Notes: generated by a model not told the origin, from the sequence alone. DNA of 61,228 nt from Methanoregula sp. (GCF_028712425.1 NZ_JAQTQD010000016.1:1-61228); one strand, 5' to 3'. Numbered from the stretch's first letter, positions 44,155-54,197 are shown. Translations and numbers: made by a program.

Positions 44155-46221
44155 CTATCCATGCCTGCACCCCGGGAAGCCCGAGCTGCACTTATGCTGG
44201 CAGATATTCCCCACCGTCCGGAAGGCATCCTCGAGATCAGGGAAGTTGGGGATCCGGGAGTCGCGGAGGATGCGGAGCGGGGTCTTCATGCTGTCGCCGC
44301 CAATCATGCAACCCACGATCATCTTGTGGGTATGCTTTGAGAAGCGGACGATCTCGTTTGCTACGCGGATCGGATCGGAGATGGCCGAAGGGACGGCTAC
44401 GATGAACGCGATGTCCCAGAGGTCCTGGCGCCGGATCATGATGTCGAACGTGCGGGCGAACCGGTCGGCGCTGGAATCCCCGACCATGTCGATGGGATTT
44501 GCCCGGCTCCAGTTGGCGGGAAGCACAATATCCAGTTCCGAGACAAGATCGGGAGGGAATTCCACCATTTCAATGCCGAACCGTTCCGCATAGTCCGATG
44601 AGAGAACCGCAAATCCGCCTGCATTGGTGATGACGATGGCACGCGTGCCGCGGGGATATCCCTCGGAGGAAAGCAGCTCCGCAGCCTGGAACGCCTCGCG
44701 GATGGACCGGGCCGGTATGACCCCTGCCTGCCGGAACGCGGCCATGTACACATCGTAACTTCCGGCAAGCGATCCGGTATGGGAGGATGCGGCCTTCTGC
44801 CCCAGCCGGGAAGCACCGGACTTGATGGCGACAACCGGTTTTGTGAGCGAGACGCGCCGCACGACATCCATGAACCTCTTCCCGAACCGTATCTGCTCGA
44901 TATAGAGGATGATCGAGCGGGTCTGGGGATCGTTTCCGGCATACCGGATGAAGTCCTCGAACGTGAGGTCTGCCTGGTTCCCGACACTGATGACCGTGGA
45001 GAACCCGATATCTTCCGGCAGGCTCCAGTCCACGATGGTGGTGATGATGGCGCCGCTCTGCGAGATGAAAGCAATTTGTCCGGGCCGGGGGGAAACCGGG
45101 TCAAAGGTGGTGTTGATCCCCTTGTGGGGGAGCATAAGCCCGAGGCAGTTCGGCCCCATGATACGCATGCCATGACGCTGGGCGATGGCAAGAATGTCCT
45201 CTTCCAGGTTCCTGCCTTCGCCCCCACCCTCGCGGAATCCGGAGGAGATGATGATGGAGAGCGGGATCTTCTTCTTTCCTGCATCTTCGATGACGCCCGG
45301 CACACCGGCGGCGGGGATGGCAATCACGGCAAGGTCAACCCTGCCAGGTATGGATGCCAGGTCCGGGTATGCCTTCTGCCCGAGAATCATGGGTGACTTT
45401 GGATTGACCGGGTAGAGCGAGCCGGGAAACGTGAGAAGGTTCCGGCAGATCGCATACCCGATCTTGCCCGGGTCCTGCGATGCCCCGACAACAGCAATAG
45501 ATGAAATGTCGAGCAGGCTGCTGTCCATCCCTGCGGAAGATACTGTTTCCAGAGGGATTTCCTGCTCTTCCCGGTAAAACCGGGCATCGACAGCACATGC
45601 CCCGTCCGTATACAGGACCAGGGGATTGATATCGAACTCGGAGAGCGTGAGATCGGAGAGGAAGAGGTCCGCAGCCGACCGGATGATCGCGGCAAGTGTC
45701 TTTCTGTCACGGGAAGGCTCGTCCCGGAAGCCGGCGATCAGGGGGTACCCTTTCAATTCACCAATCATTTCTTCGATCTCGTCATTACTGACCGGAAGGA
45801 CCCGGAGGGAGACATCCCGCAGCAGTTCCACCATCTTCCCGCCAAGCCCTACCGTGAGTATGCGGCCAAACGCCGGATCGATCTTTCCGCCAATGATGAG
45901 TTCCAGCCCGGGCGGCAGGTGCTGCTCGACAAGGATCCCGGTGATACGGGCATCCGGGGCACGGGAGTGCGCACTCTCTATGATCCGTTCAAATACAACC
46001 CGCACCTCCTCTGCAGAGCGGACGCCAGTGACGACGCCGCCGACATCGCTCTTGTGGACAATCTCCGGTGAGACAATCTTCATGACAACCGGATACCCGA
46101 TGGTATCGGCAGCCCTGGCGGCATCTTCCGGTGAAGTAGCGAGCGAATGCTGCGGCACCGGAATCTTGTGGGCGGCAAGCAGAGCATAGCCTTCGGCTTC
46201 AGAGAGGAGTGTCCGGGTCAT
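44155..46221 (-). CDS. ADP-forming acyl-CoA synthetase (fused subunits)
   Basis: A 688-residue protein of the NDP-forming acyl-CoA synthetase family. Residues ~1-225 are the ATP-grasp (beta) part with GYPVVMKIVSPEIVHKSDVGGV. From ~250 the CoA-binding Rossmann domain (IAVVGASQDPGKIGYA) and two flavodoxin-like ligase domains (alpha) follow, with SQSGAIITTIVDW and catalytic-type SSHTGSLAGS. It makes acyl-CoA from acid, CoA and ATP, or the reverse to form ATP. The beta-alpha order and single chain differ from the split Pyrococcus enzyme. Acetate is the likely but unproven substrate. Confidence 0.88.
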   Translation of the reverse strand: MTRTLLSEAEGYALLAAHKIPVPQHSLATSPEDAARAADTIGYPVVMKIVSPEIVHKSDVGGVVTGVRSAEEVRVVFERIIESAHSRAPDARITGILVEQHLPPGLELIIGGKIDPAFGRILTVGLGGKMVELLRDVSLRVLPVSNDEIEEMIGELKGYPLIAGFRDEPSRDRKTLAAIIRSAADLFLSDLTLSEFDINPLVLYTDGACAVDARFYREEQEIPLETVSSAGMDSSLLDISSIAVVGASQDPGKIGYAICRNLLTFPGSLYPVNPKSPMILGQKAYPDLASIPGRVDLAVIAIPAAGVPGVIEDAGKKKIPLSIIISSGFREGGGEGRNLEEDILAIAQRHGMRIMGPNCLGLMLPHKGINTTFDPVSPRPGQIAFISQSGAIITTIVDWSLPEDIGFSTVISVGNQADLTFEDFIRYAGNDPQTRSIILYIEQIRFGKRFMDVVRRVSLTKPVVAIKSGASRLGQKAASSHTGSLAGSYDVYMAAFRQAGVIPARSIREAFQAAELLSSEGYPRGTRAIVITNAGGFAVLSSDYAERFGIEMVEFPPDLVSELDIVLPANWSRANPIDMVGDSSADRFARTFDIMIRRQDLWDIAFIVAVPSAISDPIRVANEIVRFSKHTHKMIVGCMIGGDSMKTPLRILRDSRIPNFPDLEDAFRTVGNICQHKCSSGFPGCRHG

Positions 46222-46295
46222 AGCAACCTGTCCTGAAATAGAATAGTGTGGAACGGATTAAAGGGTGATCGCTTGAGGCCCCCCATTCCGGCACA

Positions 46296-47405
46296 TCAGA
46301 TCCCGTACGCCCGGTTCTCCCGCAGGCAGGTCTCCATGTCTGTAAGCACGGTTGTCAGGGCCTCCCCCCGGGAAATCCGCCCGGCGATCCTCTCTGCAAG
46401 GCACCCGTTCTCGATCCTGTCCCTTACCACCGGGAGGTAATTACGTTCATCAGGGGTCGCATTCCGCCACGCAAGGTCATATAACTGCCGCAGTTCGTCT
46501 TTGAGCCCCGCAGTCCCCTGCCGGATTGCCCGTTCTGTCATGTCCAGGAGCGCGTCCTGCCCGGTCTCCACTGGGAGGGAATGGCATCGCAGGAGCGGGC
46601 AAACAAACGCGGCAAACGCCATATCGGAACGGATCGACTCCTGTTCATCCAGCGCTTTGATCTCCAGGCACCTGCGCGAGAAACGTACGATAACACCTGC
46701 TGAGTCCACCCATTCCTCGCAGAGGATGCCCGCATCGCGGGACCGGAGTTCGCGCCAGATGCCCTCCATCCGGCGTTTGTGATCGGCAACCGTCCGGATC
46801 TTCTCCGGAATGATCCCGCCGCATATCGCCGGGAGCTCTTTCTGGTTCTGCCGGTAAAAGAGGAGCCGGTTGTCGCAGGACCCGGTCAGCCTCCCTTCCA
46901 CTACCGTCGATGAGGCCGTGACCGCAATAAGATACGGGAGCAGCGAGCGGATCCGGTTGAACCGGGAGATCAGTTCCCTGCTGTCACGGAAGGAGAGATT
47001 GATCTGGAGGGCCTGGATGTTCAGCCATCCGTGCTGCCGGATATCGAAGAGCCGGTCATAGGTCCGGTAATATTCCCCCTCGTCATGGTCCCAGACCGGG
47101 ATCTCGTGGACCCGGGCCGTCGGGTGCATCCCGAGGCCGAGAAGACGGTACCGGTTGCCGAAGATCCGGTAAAACCGTGACAAGCCGCCTGTCAGCTGCG
47201 ATTCCAGCGCCATGATCTCCTCTGCCGGTGATCGCGGGACCATCTCGATCACGGTCTTCTGGAGTTCCTTTGCAAGCCTGACGTCCCCGAACAGGATGTC
47301 GCTCTCATAGCTGCCGCAAATCTCTTTCAGGACCAGATCGGAGACCGGGAGCGCGTGAAAGCCGCTGTCGTTGATGGAAAATTCGTGTTCAGTGCCGATC
47401 GTCAT
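46296..47405 (-). CDS. GCS2-like glutamate-cysteine ligase family protein
   Basis: A 369-residue protein of the GCS2/YbdK carboxylate-amine ligase superfamily. It has the N-terminal GTEHEFSI motif (metal/ATP), the HPTARVHEIPVWDHDEG segment, and FDIRQHGWLNIQALQINLSF, which carries the amino-acid binding residues. It is predicted to form an amide bond between a glutamate-like carboxylate and an amine; the product is unknown. The start at 47405 gives a 17-bp overlap with the Cys-cluster gene. It is the last gene of the RLAN/ATP-grasp operon. Confidence 0.8.
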   Translation of the reverse strand: MTIGTEHEFSINDSGFHALPVSDLVLKEICGSYESDILFGDVRLAKELQKTVIEMVPRSPAEEIMALESQLTGGLSRFYRIFGNRYRLLGLGMHPTARVHEIPVWDHDEGEYYRTYDRLFDIRQHGWLNIQALQINLSFRDSRELISRFNRIRSLLPYLIAVTASSTVVEGRLTGSCDNRLLFYRQNQKELPAICGGIIPEKIRTVADHKRRMEGIWRELRSRDAGILCEEWVDSAGVIVRFSRRCLEIKALDEQESIRSDMAFAAFVCPLLRCHSLPVETGQDALLDMTERAIRQGTAGLKDELRQLYDLAWRNATPDERNYLPVVRDRIENGCLAERIAGRISRGEALTTVLTDMETCLRENRAYGI

Positions 47406-47898
47406 GCTGCGCCTGGTATACGCGCGGGATCTCCGCGACAATCTCTGTCTCCGGCTCCTCTATCTGGCAGATTACGGCCAGTTCATTTTCGCGCAAATCC
47501 GAAACGAGGCGGGTGATGTTCCCGACTGCTGTGGCATACTGCTGGTCGTATGCTTCCGGGAACTCTTTTAACAACCGCACCATCGGGCAGATTGTCTCGT
47601 ATTTCAGGAATATCCGGATTGAGTCGGCTGTCACATCGAAGGTAAACGGGCCTGCGATGCAGGTCTCCGGCTTGAAGGCATGGATGCTGCATTTCCCCCC
47701 TTTGCAGAGCATGCAGGTCCCGTCATCCCGGGTCTTTACGAAGCGGTACCCGTCCTGCCCGAATATTGCGTCAGGAACTCCCTGTGCAACCAGCCTTTTG
47801 TAACGCTCTTCCGAGATCGGGGGTTGTGCACCATTACAGCAGTTCCCTCCGCAGAGCATGCAGATAGCCTCTGCACGTGTCATCCAGTCGTCAGTCAT
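47389..47898 (-). CDS. YkgJ-family cysteine-cluster protein
   Basis: A 169-residue protein with an N-terminal CMLCGGNCCNG motif and later CMLCKGGKCSIHAFKPETC, the pattern of the YkgJ/CxxCxxxCC family thought to hold zinc or an Fe-S cluster. It lies between the ATP-grasp and GCS2 genes with minimal spacing. 4Fe-4S-type proteins have been noted in RLAN/GCS2 neighbourhoods, so a role in the same pathway is likely. Confidence 0.8.
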   Translation of the reverse strand: MTDDWMTRAEAICMLCGGNCCNGAQPPISEERYKRLVAQGVPDAIFGQDGYRFVKTRDDGTCMLCKGGKCSIHAFKPETCIAGPFTFDVTADSIRIFLKYETICPMVRLLKEFPEAYDQQYATAVGNITRLVSDLRENELAVICQIEEPETEIVAEIPRVYQAQHDDRH

Positions 47899-47905
47899 GG
47901 TGTCA

Positions 47906-48775
47906 TCAGGCAGTAAGGTGTTCTACGATCTGCTCGAAGACGCGGGGATAACAGTCATCCTCTCCGCTCTCGATGGAGGGATTGTCGTTCACCTCGATCA
48001 CGTACGCATCGCCGTTCGTATTCTTGATGTCAACCCCGTACAGCCCGTGGCCGATGGCATTAGCAGCCTCGATCCCGAGCCTGAGAACATGGGGCGGGAC
48101 ATCCTTTTCCGGTACGCTCTCGACCCCGCAGTACACGATATGCCCGTTCACCGATGCCTGGATCTTGAAGGTCACCGAGGGGATGGTATACTTGCAGGCA
48201 TAGAGGAGTTTCCCGTCGAGAACCCCGACCCGCCAGTCGTATTTGCTCTCGATGTACTGCTGGACCACGATCCAGTCCGAGAGCCTGATGAACCGTCGTG
48301 CAACCCGGAAGAATCCGGCAATGTCATTTACCCTCTCGACCCGGAGCGAGAACGAGGTCGAGGGCTCCTTGAGAATGAGGGGTGAGCCCATTTCATCAAA
48401 AAGCCGGGTCACACATTCGACAGTGAGGTCAGTTTTTGAGAGAAAAACCGTCTTCGGGAGCGAGACTCCCTCCCGGATGAGGTGGGAGTACATATTGATC
48501 TTGTCCGAGCAGATCCGGATCGACTGCGGGTCGTCAATGACCGGTATGTTGTGGAACGCGGCCATCCGTGCGGCAACGTATGTGACATTCATCGGATCGG
48601 TCCGTGCCCGGATGAAAAGTGCATCCTCTTTTGGGATCTTGCCGATATCCACCGGGAAGATGAAGTCAACGTCATGTCCCATCTCTTCGGCTACGTCACG
48701 GCACCGGATCAGTGCCCCCAGCTGCTCCGCGTTCGAGAGGGTCTTCCGGTCAACAAAGATCCCGAGCCGGCTCAT
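47906..48775 (-). CDS. RimK-like ATP-grasp ligase
   Basis: A 289-residue ATP-grasp protein from ATG 48775, whose ATGA overlaps the RLAN gene stop. The N-terminus MSRLGIFVDRK is followed by a preATP-grasp region, then SDKINMYSHLIREGV, GSPLILKEPSTSFSLRV (ATP lysine), WIVVQQYIESKYDWRVGVLDG and the Mg site YVIEVNDNPSIESGEDD. It is predicted to ligate a carboxylate to an amine with ATP. In many genomes RLAN and this domain are one protein; here they are separate but coupled. Confidence 0.85.
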   Translation of the reverse strand: MSRLGIFVDRKTLSNAEQLGALIRCRDVAEEMGHDVDFIFPVDIGKIPKEDALFIRARTDPMNVTYVAARMAAFHNIPVIDDPQSIRICSDKINMYSHLIREGVSLPKTVFLSKTDLTVECVTRLFDEMGSPLILKEPSTSFSLRVERVNDIAGFFRVARRFIRLSDWIVVQQYIESKYDWRVGVLDGKLLYACKYTIPSVTFKIQASVNGHIVYCGVESVPEKDVPPHVLRLGIEAANAIGHGLYGVDIKNTNGDAYVIEVNDNPSIESGEDDCYPRVFEQIVEHLTA

Positions 48776-49575
48776 AAAAACTCCTGCTGCGAGAGGTATG
48801 CGGAAAGGATCGTGCGCTCTTCTCTGGACAGGTGCGAATTTTTGACCGGGGAGATGGAGGAGAGGAGGTATTGCTCCCCGCTCCGTATGTACACAATGGT
48901 GACAAGCGGGATATGGAAGAGGTCGTAGACCTGCCGCGCAAGGCCCGTAACATGGCTGCACCTGCCAGCAGTCCTGCCGAATATGGCGGTGCACGACCCG
49001 ATCTCCGCATCTTCAGCCAGTTTCTGGTAGCAGAAGGGATACTTCCCCCGGTTCGTGATATGTTTCACGAACTCTTTTGCTTTCTTGGTATCGCAGACAA
49101 CCGCATATTCCGCAGCCGTTGCATAGTAGTTCAACCCGTAGAGAATGGCGGGGAGGGGGGTATATGCCTGCGAGATACCCCATTCGCATACCGGGATTCC
49201 GGCAAGGAGCGCACGTTCAAGGCAGACCGGGACAACGTAGGCATCGATCACGGACGCACTGGATGGCAGAACGGCCGTGCCTTCCAGCTCATGGCGGAGG
49301 ATCGTGTAATAGGGCTCGGTCTTGTAGGAATAGTTCGCGCTCACGATATGCAGGACATGATCGCGCCAGACTGTGTAGAGGGCGTCATGCGAGAGTGAAG
49401 GCTCTTTTCGTGCTGCCGTGCCCCGGGCAGGGTGGCGTGCCGGAGGTACCGGGGATTCTGCTGCGGTGGCTGGAGGCAGCAGGGTATCCGGCCGGATAAG
49501 CGGGACGCAGGAGCCGGGAACCGGGGGAACGCTTGCAGCCTCCCCGCGGTGGCTGCCATTGAACCGGGAGTTCAT
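48772..49575 (-). CDS. RLAN-domain protein (RimK-like ATP-grasp N-terminal domain)
   Basis: 267 residues from ATG 49575 (an upstream start at 49629 would add 18). The first ~75 residues are Pro/Ala/Arg-rich and probably disordered. From ~80 on, VLHIVSANYSYKTEPYYTILRHELEG, a SYKTEPYY-type motif and EIGSCTAIFGRTAGRCSHVTGLA match the RLAN family, which is usually fused to RimK-like ligases and found near GCS2 and Fe-S proteins. Its biochemical role is not established. It leads the four-gene minus-strand operon. Confidence 0.75.
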   Translation of the reverse strand: MNSRFNGSHRGEAASVPPVPGSCVPLIRPDTLLPPATAAESPVPPARHPARGTAARKEPSLSHDALYTVWRDHVLHIVSANYSYKTEPYYTILRHELEGTAVLPSSASVIDAYVVPVCLERALLAGIPVCEWGISQAYTPLPAILYGLNYYATAAEYAVVCDTKKAKEFVKHITNRGKYPFCYQKLAEDAEIGSCTAIFGRTAGRCSHVTGLARQVYDLFHIPLVTIVYIRSGEQYLLSSISPVKNSHLSREERTILSAYLSQQEFL

Positions 49576-49977
49576 GGGATGATCCGCTCCCGCGTTGCCG
49601 CTTGCGCCCCGTGTTTGCCGGGCAGGCAAACAAAACAGTCAACATCTCTACCGGTTACAAAAGAGGACCGCCGATGGTTCTCTTCATCATCATCGTTTGT
49701 CTCGGACTCTGTCATAGAGAACACTAATCCGGCATCAGGACGCCGGATTATCGTTACCAACGTTATACCAGCAGAGGTTTAAAAGAATTATGCATGCGGG
49801 TGGAAAATGCCGTGCCGGAACTGGAAAAAATCACTGCCAATAATACAAAAATCAGCGCTCCGCGAGTCCCTGCTATCGCGAGCCCGTTCCGCCCCATCAT
49901 GTTTTCCGAGGGGAATCTGCACATGTCCCGGTTCTGGGGCAAGGTTGATATCATCTTATAACCAGTAGTAATCAGCA
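49576..49977. promoter_or_regulatory. divergent regulatory region with two perfect hairpins
   Basis: GTTTGCC-GGGCA-GGCAAAC (49613-49631) and AATCCGGC-ATCAGGAC-GCCGGATT (49726-49749) are perfect 7- and 8-bp inverted repeats between the divergent RLAN operon and the XRE-CBS gene. They could be operators or transcript ends. A TATA-like TTTTAAACC (minus strand, near 49773-49783) and CTTATAAC (plus strand, 49955-49962) are seen. The plus-strand box is ~20 bp from ATG 49978, implying a leaderless XRE-CBS transcript. Confidence 0.45.
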
Positions 49978-50532
49978 ATGCACGTACCAACTCCCGAGGA
50001 ACTCCGGGCACGCCGTGAGGCGCTCGGTATGCGGCAGACCGAACTTGCACGACGCGCCGGCATCAGCCAGTCCATGGTGGCACGGATTGAGGCAGGCAAT
50101 GTCGACCCCCGGGTCAGCACGCTCAACAAGATTATTGTCGTCCTCAACAGCGCGGAACCAAAGAAGATTCGCGCCGCCCAGATCATGCACACCCCCGTCC
50201 TCTCGGTCCAGCCGCAGGACGCGATCAGCCGCGCAGTGGAGATCTTCGAAAAGAACAACATCTCCCAGCTGCCGGTCATCGAGCGCGGCATTCCGGTGGG
50301 CTGCATTTCAGAGGCCGTGATCGTCAAGGCCATCGAGCAGCAGCGCCTCCACAAGACCCACCTCTTCTTTGTCCGGGACTTCATGGAGCCCGGCTTCCCG
50401 ACCGTCCCTCCTGACATGGATGTCGAGACGGTCGTGAACATCCTGCAGCAGAACCACGCGGTGCTCGTTGTTGATGGGAGGATCGTAAAGGGGGTCATCA
50501 CCAAGCACGACCTCATCTCCCTCATCATGTGA
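49978..50532 (+). CDS. XRE-type HTH regulator with two CBS domains
   Basis: A 184-residue protein. Residues ~5-60 are a cro/cI helix-turn-helix (RREALGMRQTELARRAGISQSMVARIE). Two CBS motifs follow (about 65-120 and 125-184: IMHTPVLSVQPQDAISRAVEIF and FMEPGFPTVPPDMDVETVV). CBS pairs bind adenosyl ligands such as AMP, ATP or SAM, so it is likely a metabolite-responsive transcription factor. This is a common archaeal architecture. It is divergent from the RLAN operon and could regulate it. Confidence 0.88.
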   Translation: MHVPTPEELRARREALGMRQTELARRAGISQSMVARIEAGNVDPRVSTLNKIIVVLNSAEPKKIRAAQIMHTPVLSVQPQDAISRAVEIFEKNNISQLPVIERGIPVGCISEAVIVKAIEQQRLHKTHLFFVRDFMEPGFPTVPPDMDVETVVNILQQNHAVLVVDGRIVKGVITKHDLISLIM

Positions 50533-50540
50533 AAAGGCCG

Positions 50541-50564
50541 GTTTTTTTTCTTCTTCTTTTTTTA
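50541..50564 (+). terminator. T-rich terminator after the XRE-CBS gene
   Basis: A run of T and TTC stretches (TTTTTTTTCTTCTTCTTTTT) follows GGCCGG, 9 bp after the stop. Oligo-T tracts on the coding strand are the main archaeal termination signal. Confidence 0.5.
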
Positions 50565-50679
50565 TGAGTGGAACAGGCACCATTTCCTAAAAAAAGCGTG
50601 CTGCACCACACAAAAGTATTTAACGTATATTACCAAGCGATTATTATCGTGGTTACCTGACCGCGATGAGGAGTTTTAC

Positions 50680-50781
50680 ATGGCGGAAGAATCATCCGAG
50701 ATCAGCAGCATGACAGTAATCGGAATCGGCGTTGTTTTGTTCATCATCATCGTGGGAGTCTGGTATCTCTTCCTGAAGTAA
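50680..50781 (+). CDS. 33-residue single-helix membrane protein
   Basis: The frame encodes MAEESSEISSMTVIGIG, then a hydrophobic helix (VVLFIIIVGVWYLF) and ends LK. It has GAGGAG about 7 bp upstream and a TATA-like TATTTAACGTATATTA at 50616-50631. The acidic N-terminus and single helix resemble small regulatory or complex-bound membrane peptides. The function is unknown. Confidence 0.6.
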   Translation: MAEESSEISSMTVIGIGVVLFIIIVGVWYLFLK

Positions 50782-50796
50782 CTTTGTGAAAAAAGA

Positions 50797-51465
50797 TCAG
50801 AGTTTTGATACAAGGTCGCGGAGGACCGCGGCCGGTTCTTTTGATTTTACCACGCTTGATGCAAGGAGGACACCGTCCGTTCCCAGGTCAACGGCGATCT
50901 TCACGCACTCTCCCGACTGGATGCCGGCCCCGGTGAGCACTTTGACATTCGGGTTCACGGCATGGACGGCAGCCACGGACCGTTTGATAATATCAGGATT
51001 CGCCTTTGAAACCGAGACCCCGCTGCCGATCAGTTCCGGGGGTTCGATGGCAACGTAATCGGGGGCAAGGGCCGCCGCCCCTGCGCTCGTGCTCTCGTTG
51101 TTCGAGCAGACAACGGAGATGAGTTTCTGGCTGCGGAGGCCCCGGACCGCTGCCTCGATGTCGGCAATGGTCAGGCGCCGTTCGGAATGGTTAACGAGGG
51201 ACCCGGCCGCACCGGCTGCACGGATGGCTTCGACCGTGGTATGCCCGGTGTTCGCGCCCGGCTCGCAGCCGTCGACATGCTGGGCATAGACCGGGATGGA
51301 GAAGTGGTGGCAGAGGGGGTGGAGGTCGATGTATCCCGGGGCAACCCCGATGCTCACCCCGCTCTCCTGGCTGACGGCCTGTGCAGCCTGTGCGATCATA
51401 TGGGCCCGGTTACCCATCCCTTCCTTGTACGTCTTTAAGTTAACAAGAATCAGTGGTGATGACAT
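50797..51465 (-). CDS. tpiA: triosephosphate isomerase (archaeal type)
   Basis: 222 residues, the short archaeal form, compared with ~250 in bacteria. It interconverts DHAP and glyceraldehyde-3-phosphate. Catalytic residues are visible: K in VNLKTY (residue ~11), H in VNHSERR and E in [10 protein letters not shown]. The phosphate site is TGAGIQSG and GVLLASS. The ribosome-binding site GGAGG lies 9 bp upstream of the ATG. It is transcribed alone, convergent with the 33-residue gene. Confidence 0.95.
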   Translation of the reverse strand: MSSPLILVNLKTYKEGMGNRAHMIAQAAQAVSQESGVSIGVAPGYIDLHPLCHHFSIPVYAQHVDGCEPGANTGHTTVEAIRAAGAAGSLVNHSERRLTIADIEAAVRGLRSQKLISVVCSNNESTSAGAAALAPDYVAIEPPELIGSGVSVSKANPDIIKRSVAAVHAVNPNVKVLTGAGIQSGECVKIAVDLGTDGVLLASSVVKSKEPAAVLRDLVSKL

Positions 51466-51563
51466 GCCAAACGTCCTCCGCTTTTTCAGGGGAATAATAA
51501 CACCTTTTGGCTGGGGAATGATGAATATTTGGAATTGCTGCAGGGACCGGTGGTTCCGCCAGG

Positions 51564-54191
51564 TTACTCCTTGAGCCCGCGGAGGAAGTGGCCTGCGGTG
51601 ATGCCGCCAAGCGAGAGGGCTTTTACCCGCTCCTTCAGGTCCCGCAGTTTTCCATCCCTGTGCGAGCCGGGTTCTCCGAGCACATCGACAGCCTCGCGGT
51701 ACAGGCGGGTCATCGCGGCAGTGTACGCTGACGGCCGGAACCGTGCGTCAATGACAATCTCCGTTATGCCCGCATCGCGGATTTCCGGGAGAAGATCGAT
51801 GAGGCAGAGCTCGGCAGCATTCGCGATCCGTGTCCGGCAGTCCGCGGCTTGATGGATGGGGAAGACCCGCCCGGTCTCATCCCGGAGCGCAAACAGCCTG
51901 CCCCGGTCCCCGCGGCACTGGCGCACCAGCCGGGGGATGCAGTCCTCTGTTACCAGAGCCTCGCTGCTCCCCTGCACGATGAGGGCAAACTCAGAAACTT
52001 CCCCATAGATTTTGGCTGATGTTGTTAGTTCCGCAATGTCCGTACGGGACAACTCGGACGAGAGCGTGAGGAGACTGTACTTCGGTGCGCCCCGGGTGGC
52101 TGCAGCATGGTTGAAGATATTCAGCCCGGCACCGCCATGGAGAGTCATGCCGGGAAAAGCCCGGGCGATTGCGTGCGAGGTGCCGGAATTTTCGGACATG
52201 CAGAAAGCAAGTCCATTGTGCTCTGCATCCCGGATCTCAACAAGGATTCTTTCCAGCTCGCCATCGTGCAGGATACGGGGGAGTTTCAGGACGAACCGGG
52301 CATTGGTATTCCGGCAGGCATCTAAAGCTTCCCGGATCTGCATGCGGAGGAGATCGTGAGGGAGCCTGTTCCCGCAGGTGTGCCGGTCCGATGGGATAGC
52401 GGGTTCGAACAGGATTGCATCAGCGCCTCCGTCCCGTGCGGCAATGACGCTGTCTGGTGTATCAGTGATTACCGCAACCCGCAGCCTGCCAGCAGCTTCG
52501 CGAACGTTCTGTGCAGGATGGGAACGACCGGATTTTCTGGCCTTCAGGGCGTTTTGTACCTTCGTGACATCTTCAGGAGACGGGCGGTACGAGGCACCGA
52601 GCAGTTCGCCGGCCTTGTGGAAGAACTCCCGCCGCATCTCATTGAGGAGGGCCATGGGAGCGAACAGGCCGCCATCATACCGGATGGTGCATGTCCGGAC
52701 AACAAACGGCGTCCCCCCGGTCTTTCTGAACTGCTCCTCCAGCTGGCCCGCCGTGAGGGGGCGGGTTGTAGCCGGTTCCAGTGCCTGTTCGGGCCGGTAC
52801 GAGACCGGGATGGTTCTGCCATCGGGGCGCGTCACCATGCCGTCAATGGAAACAGATCCGCTGCTGCTGACCGTGATTTCGAGGTCGGCAGGCAGCGGGC
52901 GCAGCACATCAGCGGGGGGTTTCGCGATGATCCTCCGTGCCCGGGCATCGAAGCCGGGAGAGGAGGTGAGGTACACGAGTGCGCCTTCCGGCACCGGTGC
53001 CGGGACGGGGAGCAGGTACCCCCGGGGGGAAGGTTTTGCAGCAGCATTCAGTGCAAACCCGAGCTCGCGGCCCGCCTCCCCGGGCAGGGTGATGAGAAGG
53101 CCGTCTCCGGGCACGGGAGTAACGGGACAGGACGGCCGGATAAATGCCGTTTTGCTCTTCCCGTCGTACCGTTCTACCCGGCCAACAGCAAGGCCGCGGT
53201 TGTCCGGTGCATCCCGTCCCATCAGTTTCCTGTAGCGGTCGCCGAACAGGTACCCGTCCGTGAACTCCCGGTTGAACGCCATGAGGAGATCGCGGTACGC
53301 TTCCCGGGACGGTTCCCAGGTTCCTGTCGCGATAGCATCGAGAGCCCGCCGGTACGTGGAAACGACCATGGCGACGTATTCCGGCGACTTCATCCGCCCC
53401 TCGATCTTCAGCGATGCGACCAGTGACTTGACCAGTTCCGGCAGGTGCTGGTACGTGCAGAGGTCTTTTGGCGAGAGGAGATACTTCTCCTTCAGCGCGA
53501 CGTCTGTCAGTTTCTCCGGCCTGCCATACGCATCGGTCTCCCCCTGTACAAGAGCATAGGGCTTCCGGCATGGCTGGGCGCACATGCCCCGGTTCCCGCT
53601 CCGTCCCCCGATAACGGACGAGAGGAGGCACTGGCCCGAGTACCCGTAGCAGAGCGCGCCGTGGGCGAAGACCTCGAGCCCGGTGCCGGTGTCACGTGTC
53701 TCCTCCGCGATCCGTTCCACCTCGTACAGCGAAAGTTCCCGGGCAAGAACGACCCGTGACAGCCCCTGCTCCGCGGCCCACCGCACTCCATCGCTGTTGT
53801 GGATCGTCATCTGGGTCGATGCATGGAGGGTGAGGCGGGGGAGGTACTCGCGTGCCAGCGCGGCAAGCCCGGTGTCCTGCACCAGGACCGCATCAACGCC
53901 AATGGACCAGAGCCACGACATGTACTCAAGCACCCCGTCGAGCTCGCGGTCATGGATGAGCGTGTTGATCGTGACGTACACGCGGATCCCGTACGAATGG
54001 GCGTATCTCACCGCCTCCTCAATCTCCTTGTCCGAGAAATTGGCAGCGTACTTCCGTGCCCCGAACCGTTTCCCGCTCAGGTACACGGCATCGGCACTGG
54101 CAGCAACTGCCGCCCGGAAGGCTTCGGGAGAACCTGCCGGGGCAAGGAGCTCGGGTAATACGGTTTTTGTGGAGCCGGCATGGGGAGACAC
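51564..54191 (-). CDS. U32-family peptidase-like protein
   Basis: An 875-residue protein of the U32 collagenase-like family. The N-terminal [15 protein letters not shown], the [20 protein letters not shown] motif and the [18 protein letters not shown]...[12 protein letters not shown] cysteine signature are diagnostic. A middle domain (about 390-560) resembles DUF3656, and a further U32-like module follows. Relatives (RlhA, TrhP, UbiU/V) act in RNA hydroxylation or cofactor assembly with Fe-S clusters rather than proteolysis, so RNA modification is likely. A GTG start follows the membrane-protein stop by 6 bp. Confidence 0.88.
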   Translation of the reverse strand: MSPHAGSTKTVLPELLAPAGSPEAFRAAVAASADAVYLSGKRFGARKYAANFSDKEIEEAVRYAHSYGIRVYVTINTLIHDRELDGVLEYMSWLWSIGVDAVLVQDTGLAALAREYLPRLTLHASTQMTIHNSDGVRWAAEQGLSRVVLARELSLYEVERIAEETRDTGTGLEVFAHGALCYGYSGQCLLSSVIGGRSGNRGMCAQPCRKPYALVQGETDAYGRPEKLTDVALKEKYLLSPKDLCTYQHLPELVKSLVASLKIEGRMKSPEYVAMVVSTYRRALDAIATGTWEPSREAYRDLLMAFNREFTDGYLFGDRYRKLMGRDAPDNRGLAVGRVERYDGKSKTAFIRPSCPVTPVPGDGLLITLPGEAGRELGFALNAAAKPSPRGYLLPVPAPVPEGALVYLTSSPGFDARARRIIAKPPADVLRPLPADLEITVSSSGSVSIDGMVTRPDGRTIPVSYRPEQALEPATTRPLTAGQLEEQFRKTGGTPFVVRTCTIRYDGGLFAPMALLNEMRREFFHKAGELLGASYRPSPEDVTKVQNALKARKSGRSHPAQNVREAAGRLRVAVITDTPDSVIAARDGGADAILFEPAIPSDRHTCGNRLPHDLLRMQIREALDACRNTNARFVLKLPRILHDGELERILVEIRDAEHNGLAFCMSENSGTSHAIARAFPGMTLHGGAGLNIFNHAAATRGAPKYSLLTLSSELSRTDIAELTTSAKIYGEVSEFALIVQGSSEALVTEDCIPRLVRQCRGDRGRLFALRDETGRVFPIHQAADCRTRIANAAELCLIDLLPEIRDAGITEIVIDARFRPSAYTAAMTRLYREAVDVLGEPGSHRDGKLRDLKERVKALSLGGITAGHFLRGLKE

Positions 54192-54197
54192 AGCGTA

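Noticed and set aside
49763-50050. 95-residue minus-strand gene overlapping the XRE-CBS start
   Set aside because: It covers the XRE-CBS promoter and N-terminus and has no homology-like features; it is probably chance.
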